NCBI GenBank assembly: GCA_002689655.1
Contig: NZHC01000076.1
Coordinates: 124,001 to 188,000, forward strand
Length of the DNA: 64,000 bases
Source: Rhodopirellula sp.
GTDB taxonomy: Bacteria; Planctomycetota; Planctomycetia; Pirellulales; Pirellulaceae
Direction of reading: 5' to 3'
The notes beneath the pieces were generated by a model. It did no database searches, was not told the origin of the DNA, and saw nothing but the letters and a program-made list of their open reading frames with translations. Shown one piece after another: positions 26,750 to 34,061 of the stretch (its first letter is position 1; every line of letters starts with the position of its first letter). The translations under genes and the position numbers were made by a program.

Positions 26750-28336
26750 TCAGGATTGCGAATTAAACGTCCGCAACATTTTCTTGCCCTTATACAGGTT
26801 AAACAAATCGTCAGCGGAGAGCGGTCTTAAACGCCCAGAAATGGGACGATCAATTGTTTCAAGATTATCCGTGATCACGACACATTCCGTGGTTTCCCGC
26901 ACAGCGGTAAAGAGCCCTGCTTGCTCATCCAGAAAAATTCCCAGCATAAGGGGCTTCATGGAACGGTAACCAAGATGCTCCAGATGTTTGGAGAATGTAT
27001 CCATCGCTCTTTGCTGAGCATCATTAAATTGATCCGCAGCCACCGTAAAGATCTCATCGTGCTCGGCATGCCAGCCTGCGTAAATTGCGTAGATATCATC
27101 GACAGGAAGATTTGCCACATCAGTCGACATTGCAAAACAAACTGGACCTGTCATCCCAACATTGCTGTAAGTACGCTCCCCCATGCTGTATTCAAATCGC
27201 ACAAGGTAAACATCAACTGGATCGGTGTAGCTCGGCCATAGCAGTCGCCGCTGATCAATGACTTCCACAGAAGTGGGGGGCACTCCCATCTGCTGTGGCT
27301 GAGTCAACCACAATGCCATCTCTGCCTCGGCAGTTGCTTTCTCACCACGATCATCATCCTTAACCTGTTCTCCGATCCCAATTTCGTCTGCGTAATGAAT
27401 CGCCCGCAGGCGAGCCGCAGGTTCCTCGGTCAATGCCAGCAGTCGTTTCTTACCATCATCATCTCCTAGCTTGGCAAGTGCGCCTGCTGCTTCACATTGA
27501 ACCCTACGATGTCGCAAACCAATGGTCTGATTCAATTTTCCAATGGATGTCTCATCGCCAATGAGACCTACAGTGTCACAAAGCGACACAGCCAAGGCGA
27601 CAGCTTCACCTAATGTTGCTTGAACTGTCTCCACGTCGTCACCAAACGCTCGTGGATTTTCTTCGAATAAACTTAGTCGCCCACTTACCTCGCCCAGCAG
27701 ATGATTCAACATTGGCAAACGATCACTGGCTGGATGAACTTCAGCACGTCCTGTTCGATACAGATAATTTGCAAGATCCAACACCGGTGATGCCAAAGAC
27801 GCATGCTGCAATGAATCCAATAACGCCGGATACACAACGCCAATTGACCAGTCAGAATGCTGCATCAGCGGACTTAATACCTGTGCTGCTTCCATCCACT
27901 GCTTGGGTGGCATCTCTTCCAGCAGGAAAACCAATTTTCCCAAAGCTTCATCACCACGATTCATCGCCAATAGTTGCAGCAACAAAAAACGATTCGTCGT
28001 TTTGGATGGTAGCACTTCCAGGATTTTTTGCAGATGATCAGGATCCACCTTGGAGACCACTTCAGGACCAGCCTGCAAGACAACGGTGTGTACCACGCGG
28101 AGGATACCGCCAAGAATGGCTGGATCCGATGCTGAAACGAGATCTGATTGACCAGCAATCTCCTCGACCAGAACAGCACCTTGACCCTCAACCGATTCAG
28201 CCAACTGTCGCAATTGCCATCCAGCAGCAACGGGATCGGCTGAAGATCCAAGAAGTGGATCGAGTTTTTCTTCAAACACGGAATCTTCTGTTCTGTTCGA
28301 GACTTGGTAATACCACAAGTGTGCTTTGTGATTCAT
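26750..28336 (-). CDS. HEAT-repeat-like protein of the FtsK-like operon
   Basis: A 528-residue soluble protein with no signal peptide. Residues 1-340 are helical and read as irregular HEAT/ARM repeats; the clearest is IGLRHRRVQCEAAGALAKLGDDDGKKRLLAL near 275, followed by EPAARLRAIHYADEIG. The C-terminal 170 residues form a distinct alpha/beta domain (VYLVRFEYSMGERTYSNVGM, then FTVAADQFNDAQQ and ITDNLETIDRPISGRLRPLS) that I cannot place in a family. It sits first or second in the operon with the helical protein and the EssC-like ATPase, 21 bp from the DinB gene. A scaffold or adaptor role is inferred from the fold and position. Confidence 0.75.
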   Translation of the reverse strand: MNHKAHLWYYQVSNRTEDSVFEEKLDPLLGSSADPVAAGWQLRQLAESVEGQGAVLVEEIAGQSDLVSASDPAILGGILRVVHTVVLQAGPEVVSKVDPDHLQKILEVLPSKTTNRFLLLQLLAMNRGDEALGKLVFLLEEMPPKQWMEAAQVLSPLMQHSDWSIGVVYPALLDSLQHASLASPVLDLANYLYRTGRAEVHPASDRLPMLNHLLGEVSGRLSLFEENPRAFGDDVETVQATLGEAVALAVSLCDTVGLIGDETSIGKLNQTIGLRHRRVQCEAAGALAKLGDDDGKKRLLALTEEPAARLRAIHYADEIGIGEQVKDDDRGEKATAEAEMALWLTQPQQMGVPPTSVEVIDQRRLLWPSYTDPVDVYLVRFEYSMGERTYSNVGMTGPVCFAMSTDVANLPVDDIYAIYAGWHAEHDEIFTVAADQFNDAQQRAMDTFSKHLEHLGYRSMKPLMLGIFLDEQAGLFTAVRETTECVVITDNLETIDRPISGRLRPLSADDLFNLYKGKKMLRTFNSQS

Positions 28337-28357
28337 TTCATAACGACATAGGATCCC

Positions 28358-28975
28358 TCAGGATTTCATTGCCTGTTGGTCCATCATCGCCTGTTGGTCC
28401 ATCATCGCCTGTTGGTCCATCATCGCCTGTGCAGCAGTCCGAGCCACCGCGACCCCGCAACGCTGCTCGACAATACCGAGGTGATGATGCAGGTGTCCTG
28501 CCGTCAGCCATGCAATCGCACGCACCGTGATGCTAAAGCCATCAACGTCTGCACTGGAATCCCACGATGAGGGGACAATTCGACGTAGCAACAACAAGTT
28601 AGCCTGTCTTAGATAGCCAAATTCTGCAACCAGACCACTGAAATTGCCTAAACCAAATCTTCGATCAGCATAGGCATTTTCATCCCAGCCCGGCAAAGGT
28701 GTACTGTCACCCGCCGCTATCCTCAACATGCGGTAGCCAAAAACCCGCTCTGCATCGACGCAGTGCTCAAAAACTTGCCGAATCGACCATCCATACGATG
28801 CATGCACTTTGTCAATTTGCTCCGTACATAAATGGCTCGCCAATTCACAGATCCAATACAATTGGTCGTCCAGAGCCTTGAGAACGCACTCTCCCTCCAA
28901 TTGATCTATCAGACCCTGCTGATACTCAGTACCCACTTCGGTACTTTTGGGGCGTCGGCTGGCAATTCGAGTCAT
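28358..28975 (-). CDS. DinB-family protein with repeated C-terminal tail
   Basis: The track opens at 29119, but the ATG at 28975 starts just before the domain and gives 205 residues. DinB-like four-helix bundle: WSIRQVFEHCVDAERVFGYRM and AWLTAGHLHHHLGIV give the usual His triad (His in HCVDAE and in HLHHH). Members are metal-dependent thiol S-transferases or have unknown roles. The tail is (AMMDQQ)x3-AMKS encoded by an 18-bp tandem repeat, probably added recently. It is followed 21 bp later by the HEAT-like gene and may belong to the same operon, or it may be a chance neighbour. Confidence 0.75.
   Translation of the reverse strand: MTRIASRRPKSTEVGTEYQQGLIDQLEGECVLKALDDQLYWICELASHLCTEQIDKVHASYGWSIRQVFEHCVDAERVFGYRMLRIAAGDSTPLPGWDENAYADRRFGLGNFSGLVAEFGYLRQANLLLLRRIVPSSWDSSADVDGFSITVRAIAWLTAGHLHHHLGIVEQRCGVAVARTAAQAMMDQQAMMDQQAMMDQQAMKS
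28367..28435. repeat. 18-bp tandem repeat at the DinB 3' end
   Basis: Units CATCATCGCCTGTTGGTC at 28382-28399 and 28400-28417 are exact. They are flanked by a truncated copy (28367-28381) and a partial copy (28418-28435). In frame they code for AMMDQQ repeats on the minus strand. Confidence 0.93.
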
Positions 28976-29369
28976 CAATGGTCGCTGCTGGTAAGTGACG
29001 GATTCATAAACGGCGGTAACTTGAAAGCAGTAAATCTCGCTCCACAGCCCGCAGGATAGACGTTGAAAATCGCCTGACAAGGCATAAGCCCCCACTGTGA
29101 GATCCCACAAGCCCCTCAACAGCTCTCAAGCCACAGCTTTATCTTCTTTCACAGTGCCTGAAATGACAAAAAAATCAGGCCAGCGACCCACCCACCTGAC
29201 GACAGGTAACTCGAAATCCTAACAACCATCTTCGAGAGGGGCTTGCCATGGTGTGATACTGACGAATATTTGATTAGAGGCGATCCCCGGCAACGTATCC
29301 CAATTCCAACGACTCGGAAGGTCAGCTGACTGGGTATTTGGCTTACCCACTTTCGGTCATGGTGAAACC
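28976..29369. other. Gap between divergent DinB and LemA-like genes
   Basis: Contains only the upstream extension of the DinB frame (no domain, no ribosome-binding site). No RNA gene or strong promoter motif was recognised. Confidence 0.5.
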
Positions 29370-29915
29370 ATGCAGTACCTTTGCATTTTGTTTGCGCTCG
29401 TCGCCCTTTGGCTACTGGGTATCAGGTATCACCGAGCTCAACGGCTCAGGGAACTCTCGCACCGTAGCATTGCCGAATTTGGGGAATTAAAGCAGCAACT
29501 GACGAATCGGCACGTCATTGTTACCCATCTCGCTGACTCCATCCCCAAGTCATTTGACCCCAAGTTCGAACGACAAAAGTTGAGAGAAATCAGTCAAACC
29601 GCCGAAGATTCGCTCTCCTCCATCGACCCTCGCAAGCCGTCTCCTGACCAGATCCGCGAATTCGTATGCAGAGAACGTGAATTGCTTGGCGTGACCCGTG
29701 AGTTAGTCAAAAGTATCAAAACGGAAAACGATCTCAACCGAGCTCATTTGGTGACCAGTTGTCTTGAAGGTCTCGACAGAGCCAACGCACAGGTCGGCGA
29801 TCACACCTCGATCTACAACACGTCTGCACTCGCCTACCAGAACATCAAGCGTGCATCACTCTTGGGGCAACGCAAGCACAAGGACGAATTTACAATCGTT
29901 GACATTGAAGCCTAA
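29370..29915 (+). CDS. LemA-like membrane-anchored protein
   Basis: A 181-residue protein with an N-terminal hydrophobic helix (YLCILFALVALWLLGIRY) and a long helical body. The pattern NRHVIVTHLADSIPKSF, with a closing DHTSIYNTSALAYQNIKRASLLGQ, resembles the LemA fold (a TM helix, then a helical bundle ending YN-x-x-x-x-YN). Core LemA residues are only partly kept, so this is a remote assignment. It is monocistronic. The role in LemA proteins is unclear; membrane stress or envelope association has been proposed for relatives. Confidence 0.6.
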   Translation: MQYLCILFALVALWLLGIRYHRAQRLRELSHRSIAEFGELKQQLTNRHVIVTHLADSIPKSFDPKFERQKLREISQTAEDSLSSIDPRKPSPDQIREFVCRERELLGVTRELVKSIKTENDLNRAHLVTSCLEGLDRANAQVGDHTSIYNTSALAYQNIKRASLLGQRKHKDEFTIVDIEA

Positions 29916-29936
29916 CTTGCAACGAACGAAGGTGAC

Positions 29937-30671
29937 TCATGAGGCTGCAATCTTTCGCAGCAATTCCGCAGTCACGGTCACTGATTCCAAGTCGATTGTG
30001 TGCGGCCCCTGAAATGAATGAAAGTGATTTTCCACACCGGCGTTTAATAGCATCTGGTTGAGGGTTTCCGCACTGGCATACGGCAAAATCGGATCGATTG
30101 TTCCATGCGATTGAAAGACTGCGGTCTCCGACAACCGTTTCATTGCTTGCTGCCAATGGGGCCGACAGATCACAGTACCTGAAAATTGAATGAGCAACTG
30201 TGGAACTGCAATGCTACCCCTCAATGCCGTATCCATGGCCAACATCGCTCCCTGCGAAAAGCCTCCTAGCACCAAGGGAATTTCAGCTCCACCCAATTGT
30301 TCTTTGACAGCCTCAATGGTTTCGCATAGTGCTAAGCGTGCTTCTGTAACGCCCGGTGGTTCATGCTCATGCAATTCCTCAAAGTCAGCTGCCTGCACGG
30401 CCTCTGCCAAGCGAGCCATATTGATAGGCCACCAAGCACGTCCTTGAGGCATTCCCAACTCTGCAAGTGAATTAGGCGCGTCCGGAAATACAAAACGAAA
30501 CTTACCGCCCTGATCACCCAATAAACTGATCCACTCATTGGACAGCCCAGCCAAGTCGTCGTACGAAGCACCATATCCATGGCATATTACGACTCCAATG
30601 CTTGGGTCAGCACCACCGTCAACAACAATGCAATCAAGTGAGGCTATTCGGGTGCGAAGTGCTTCGGGCAT
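29937..30671 (-). CDS. Phospholipase/carboxylesterase-family alpha/beta-hydrolase
   Basis: A 244-residue serine hydrolase. The oxyanion-site HGYGAS is near residue 33, nucleophile elbow GFSQGAM near 140, Asp in HGTIDPILPY near 195, and His in GPHTIDLE near 224, so the triad is complete. The protein matches the YpfH/acyl-protein-thioesterase group, which hydrolyses short esters. It has no signal peptide and so is cytoplasmic. It is convergent with the LemA-like gene (22 bp gap) and shows no operon link to the broken msrA upstream. The physiological substrate is unknown. Confidence 0.88.
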   Translation of the reverse strand: MPEALRTRIASLDCIVVDGGADPSIGVVICHGYGASYDDLAGLSNEWISLLGDQGGKFRFVFPDAPNSLAELGMPQGRAWWPINMARLAEAVQAADFEELHEHEPPGVTEARLALCETIEAVKEQLGGAEIPLVLGGFSQGAMLAMDTALRGSIAVPQLLIQFSGTVICRPHWQQAMKRLSETAVFQSHGTIDPILPYASAETLNQMLLNAGVENHFHSFQGPHTIDLESVTVTAELLRKIAAS

Positions 30672-30834
30672 TGATCATTCTCAAACGGGGAATAGGTAAA
30701 AAGCAAATCTGAACGTTTTTCAGCCAACCAAAACGATGCTGCCCCCCGCGCTTCGATTGTGCGATAACGATATCTAATGCGAGCGAACCTGACCACGCAA
30801 CCCACGAAACCACACAACCCCGAACAAAATCTTC

Positions 30835-31505
30835 TCATGGTTGCCTTGCTTTGTCACCCCAAAGAGCATCCAACCGAGAATCCCTGCCACATCTCCAGCG
30901 ATAGAAGTTGTACTTGCTGGGATTATTCTTGTGGTAATCTTGATGATATTCTTCTGCAAGATAAAACTTGCCTGCTTTCATGATTTGAGTTTCTATTCGT
31001 TTGCCAAATTCTTCACCCACTCGAGCACGGGCAGTCTTTGCGACCTTCTTTTGCATTTCATTGTGTGTAAAGATCATCGTACGATACTGGTTCCGCTGGT
31101 CACAAACTTGACCATTCGCCTGTGTTGGATCAACGTTGTGCCAGAATAGTGAGAACAACTAATCATAGGACACACGTTCAGGATCAAAAAGGATCTGAAT
31201 CAAGTCGATATGCCCCGTCTTTACCTGTTCATAGGTCGAATTTCCTATGCGTCCACCCGAGTAACCCGAAGTAGCTGAAATCACCCCGTCCTGCTTGTCA
31301 AACGTTGGCTCCATGCACCAGAAACATCCTCCCACAAAAGTTGCCAATTGGTGCTTACTGTGGGCGCCTGAGTACTGCCTGCAGCGTGAATGATTGTCTT
31401 GGTTGCTTTTTCAGCAGGTGATTCGTTGGGCCTACCAGCGAGCAGCCAAAGAGCCAACAGGACAACCATCAAAGGAGTTCCTAATCGGAAGATTGACTGC
31501 ATCAT
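30835..31505 (-). pseudogene. msrA: Peptide methionine sulfoxide reductase MsrA, disrupted
   Basis: Three pieces of one gene: a signal peptide (MMQSIFRLGTPLMVVLLALWLL) from 31505, the catalytic part (TFVGGCFWCMEPTF with the nucleophilic Cys, then DGVISATSGYSGG) and the C-terminal part (FWHNVDPTQANGQVCDQRNQYRT to GRDSRLDALWGD). The signal piece is in a different frame from the catalytic piece, so an indel lies between about 31350 and 31420. The catalytic piece ends at an in-frame TAG (31159-31161) where homologs continue (VSYD-*-LFSLFW), a plausible CAG to TAG change. Two lesions mean the gene is very likely inactive, although the core motifs are still intact, so decay is recent. A sequencing error could explain one lesion but less easily both. 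Confidence 0.85.
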
Positions 31506-31641
31506 CGACTAATCTCCTGCGACATGGTTGCGGGCTATTAAACAACAACACTGCCCAACTAACCCAACAGCTGTCTTAACTCATCTTCAAAAGACTTTAC
31601 TTGACATTCTCTCAGACATCATGCCTGCGTCAGTTCAAGAG

Positions 31642-33402
31642 TCATACAGCAGCGAGTGTGGTCGTTGGACGCCAATCAACAAGGTGTATTTCGACTTTCC
31701 TGAATCCACGGAAGTCATTCACAACTGGGCGGTAGGCAATTTCAATGGGACCGTCAACTGCATTGATTTCATCACACCAATCACCAGCACCAAAAGCAAC
31801 GCCGCGGATCACCTTTTTTCCCTGACGGAGGTTAACCGTAAGATGTCGATCACCCCCACCCATCTTGCGTGCGGGTTCATCGAGTTCCACATTCCTGCAA
31901 TAGAGGACAGGTCTTGGATTAGCTGCTCCAAATGGGGCAAGCATATCCATCTGCTTGAGTACCTCAAGATTCAATTGCCCCAGTGTTGCCTCAGCATCGA
32001 TCACGATCTCAGGCACAATTTCTTTTTCGTTCCATTGTTTACCAACTGCTTCATTGAAGTCACCGCGAAAAGACTCGATCTCGCGTTCACTGATCGTCAA
32101 ACCGGCTGCAGCCTTGTGTCCACCAAAACGAACTAAACGGTGATCACATTCGCAGAGCGCTTCATAAAGATTGATATTCGTTCCGCCCACGCGACCTGAA
32201 CCAACAGCCTCCGCTTTGCCTGCAGCGTCCAACGAAATCACGAAGACGGGCTTGGCATATTTATCAGCCAAGCGTCCTGCAACGACACCGATGACGCCTT
32301 GATGCCAGCCAACACCCGCGAGAACCAGAGCAGGATCACTTTCCGGCTCGAACTCTAACTTGGCCTGCTTGTCAGCCGCTAAATAAACACTGCGTTGCAA
32401 ACTGTCCCGCGTCGTGTTGAGTTGATGTATATACTCAGCTAATTGCGTCGCTCGCTCGCCCGGCGAAATGGTCATCAATTCAACGGCCAATTGGGCTTGC
32501 CCAAGCCGTCCGGCTGCATTCAACCTCGGAGCAATGTTGAAACCAATGCTCTCTGTATTGAGACTCTCAACCTGATCCAGTTTGGTAACCTTCATCAATT
32601 CTGTCAGACCGGGTAATGGCTCCGCTCTCAACATGCGAATGCCATGCTCAACCAAAATTCGATTTTCATCCAACAACGGCACAACGTCGGCGACCGTTCC
32701 GATTGCAGTCAAGGACAACGATTGCATCAGATAACGACGCATTCGTTCCGTTACTTTCTTCGCTCCGCAGATCGACTGGCACAGCGACCACGCGAGTTTA
32801 AACGCGACCCCCGCACCGCAAAGCTCACCAAACGGATAAGCGGTACCTGGTAGACGCGGATGCACAATGGCATCTGCATCAGGTAATTGTTCGCCAATGG
32901 TGTGGTGATCCGTGATCACCAACTTGACACCTAACTCCTTGCACAACTCAGCATGGGAAATACTGGTGATACCGCAATCGACCGAAACAATCAATTTCTT
33001 GCCACGATCGGCCAGTTTACGAATCGCATCCTCATTCAAGCCGTAACCGTCTTCAAGACGATTCGGAACATGGTAGCTAACGTCAGCATTAAATAACCGC
33101 AGACCATTGACCAGAATGGCGGTCCCCGTCATCCCATCACAGTCATAGTCACCATAGATGACAATGGGCGTTTTATTTTCAATCGCTTCAACAAGAATCG
33201 ATGTCGCCTCAGGAATTCCAGGTAACTCCTGAGGATCTCTCAAGCCCATCAGCTTCGTAGCAAGAAAACGGGAAGCATCCTCCGCAGTGTAGATACCTCG
33301 ACTTACCAGAAGTTGCGCAACCACCGCAGGCAGTTTTCCCGACTTCATCAGGCTTTCCACACGATCAGCATCGTGTGGAATGATTCGCCACTGTCGTTTC
33401 AT
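31642..33402 (-). CDS. recJ: Single-stranded-DNA-specific exonuclease RecJ
   Basis: A full-length 586-residue RecJ, the 5'-3' exonuclease used in recombinational and mismatch repair. DHH-type motifs are present: IYGDYDCDGMTG, VSVDCGITS, ITDHHTIGEQLPDADAIVHP, and the DHHA1 motif in VGSGRVGGTNINLYEAL with FGGHKAAAGLT. The OB-fold C-terminus ends VEIHLVDWRP. The ATG at 33402 (MKRQWRIIPHDADRV) is in keeping with homologs, and a stop closes the frame 15 codons upstream. A 15-bp triple repeat lies in its leader. The broken msrA lies downstream. Confidence 0.95.
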   Translation of the reverse strand: MKRQWRIIPHDADRVESLMKSGKLPAVVAQLLVSRGIYTAEDASRFLATKLMGLRDPQELPGIPEATSILVEAIENKTPIVIYGDYDCDGMTGTAILVNGLRLFNADVSYHVPNRLEDGYGLNEDAIRKLADRGKKLIVSVDCGITSISHAELCKELGVKLVITDHHTIGEQLPDADAIVHPRLPGTAYPFGELCGAGVAFKLAWSLCQSICGAKKVTERMRRYLMQSLSLTAIGTVADVVPLLDENRILVEHGIRMLRAEPLPGLTELMKVTKLDQVESLNTESIGFNIAPRLNAAGRLGQAQLAVELMTISPGERATQLAEYIHQLNTTRDSLQRSVYLAADKQAKLEFEPESDPALVLAGVGWHQGVIGVVAGRLADKYAKPVFVISLDAAGKAEAVGSGRVGGTNINLYEALCECDHRLVRFGGHKAAAGLTISEREIESFRGDFNEAVGKQWNEKEIVPEIVIDAEATLGQLNLEVLKQMDMLAPFGAANPRPVLYCRNVELDEPARKMGGGDRHLTVNLRQGKKVIRGVAFGAGDWCDEINAVDGPIEIAYRPVVNDFRGFRKVEIHLVDWRPTTTLAAV

Positions 33403-33440
33403 CCTTGAATCCTGTGGACCTGAACCGCTTGGACTCGACC

Positions 33441-33485
33441 TCTGTCACTGAAAATTCTGTCACTGGGAATTCTGTCGCTGGGAAT
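33441..33485. repeat. 15-bp tandem triplication in the recJ leader
   Basis: TCTGTCACTGAAAAT, TCTGTCACTGGGAAT and TCTGTCGCTGGGAAT, followed by a fragment TCTGCGG. It lies 39 bp upstream of the recJ ATG, outside any supported reading frame. Confidence 0.9.
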
Positions 33486-33698
33486 TCTGCGGCCATCAAA
33501 TACCAGCAACAAAACGCCAAACCCCGGCAACGCTGCTACTGAAGATCCTACCAGAACGGTATCTCCGACCGACCGAAAGAAAGTCGGAGATCAATTCCAT
33601 CAACGGCCCAGCCACGTGTCACACTTAATGTGGGACTTTATTCGGATGACATGTGGGCTGCTCACGAAGAACAGCACCGACAACATGCTTTGATTGAA

Positions 33699-33863
33699 TT
33701 ACTTCTTCTTTTCGCCGTGAAAAGTGTGCTTCCGCAGTCGCGGGCAATACTTCTTGACACGAAGCTTCTCTCCGCCAGGCTTTCTCCTGACCGAATAGTT
33801 GTAGTCGCCGCACTCCTCACACACGAGGAAAATCGTTTCAGCTTTCTTCTTACTTCTGGCCAT
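33699..33863 (-). CDS. rpmG: Ribosomal protein bL33
   Basis: Missing from the ORF track because it is only 54 residues. Read on the minus strand from ATG 33863: [20 protein letters not shown], then [20 protein letters not shown] and [15 protein letters not shown]. This is a standard large-subunit protein bL33 with the CEEC knuckle and YCPRLRKHT. The last CxxC half is reduced to one Cys (CPR), so zinc binding may be impaired. The gene lies alone between recJ and the DUF4159 protein. The ORFs the track reports across it (33625-33813 minus and 33630-34142 plus) are shadows. Confidence 0.95.
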   Translation of the reverse strand: MARSKKKAETIFLVCEECGDYNYSVRRKPGGEKLRVKKYCPRLRKHTFHGEKKK

Positions 33864-34061
33864 CGGGAGGGCTCGGTTTGTCGGCTAAGTTGGGCAATAT
33901 GGAAATTTCGAGTGGCGATTATTGCAGTACAAGGGCTATTTCGGCAAGTAGAAATGGCCGTGTTAGCGACGTTTCTTGGGTCAGCATTGTCGAAAACCCT
34001 GCAGGATGACCTTCGAAAAGGACTGCAGATCGTACAAAAATTGATTTTCACCACTGCCCGG

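Noticed and set aside
27613-28530. 305-residue plus-strand ORF opposite the HEAT-like gene
   Set aside because: It is low-complexity (Pro/Gln/His-rich) and lies antisense to a well-supported gene; no motif or ribosome-binding site.
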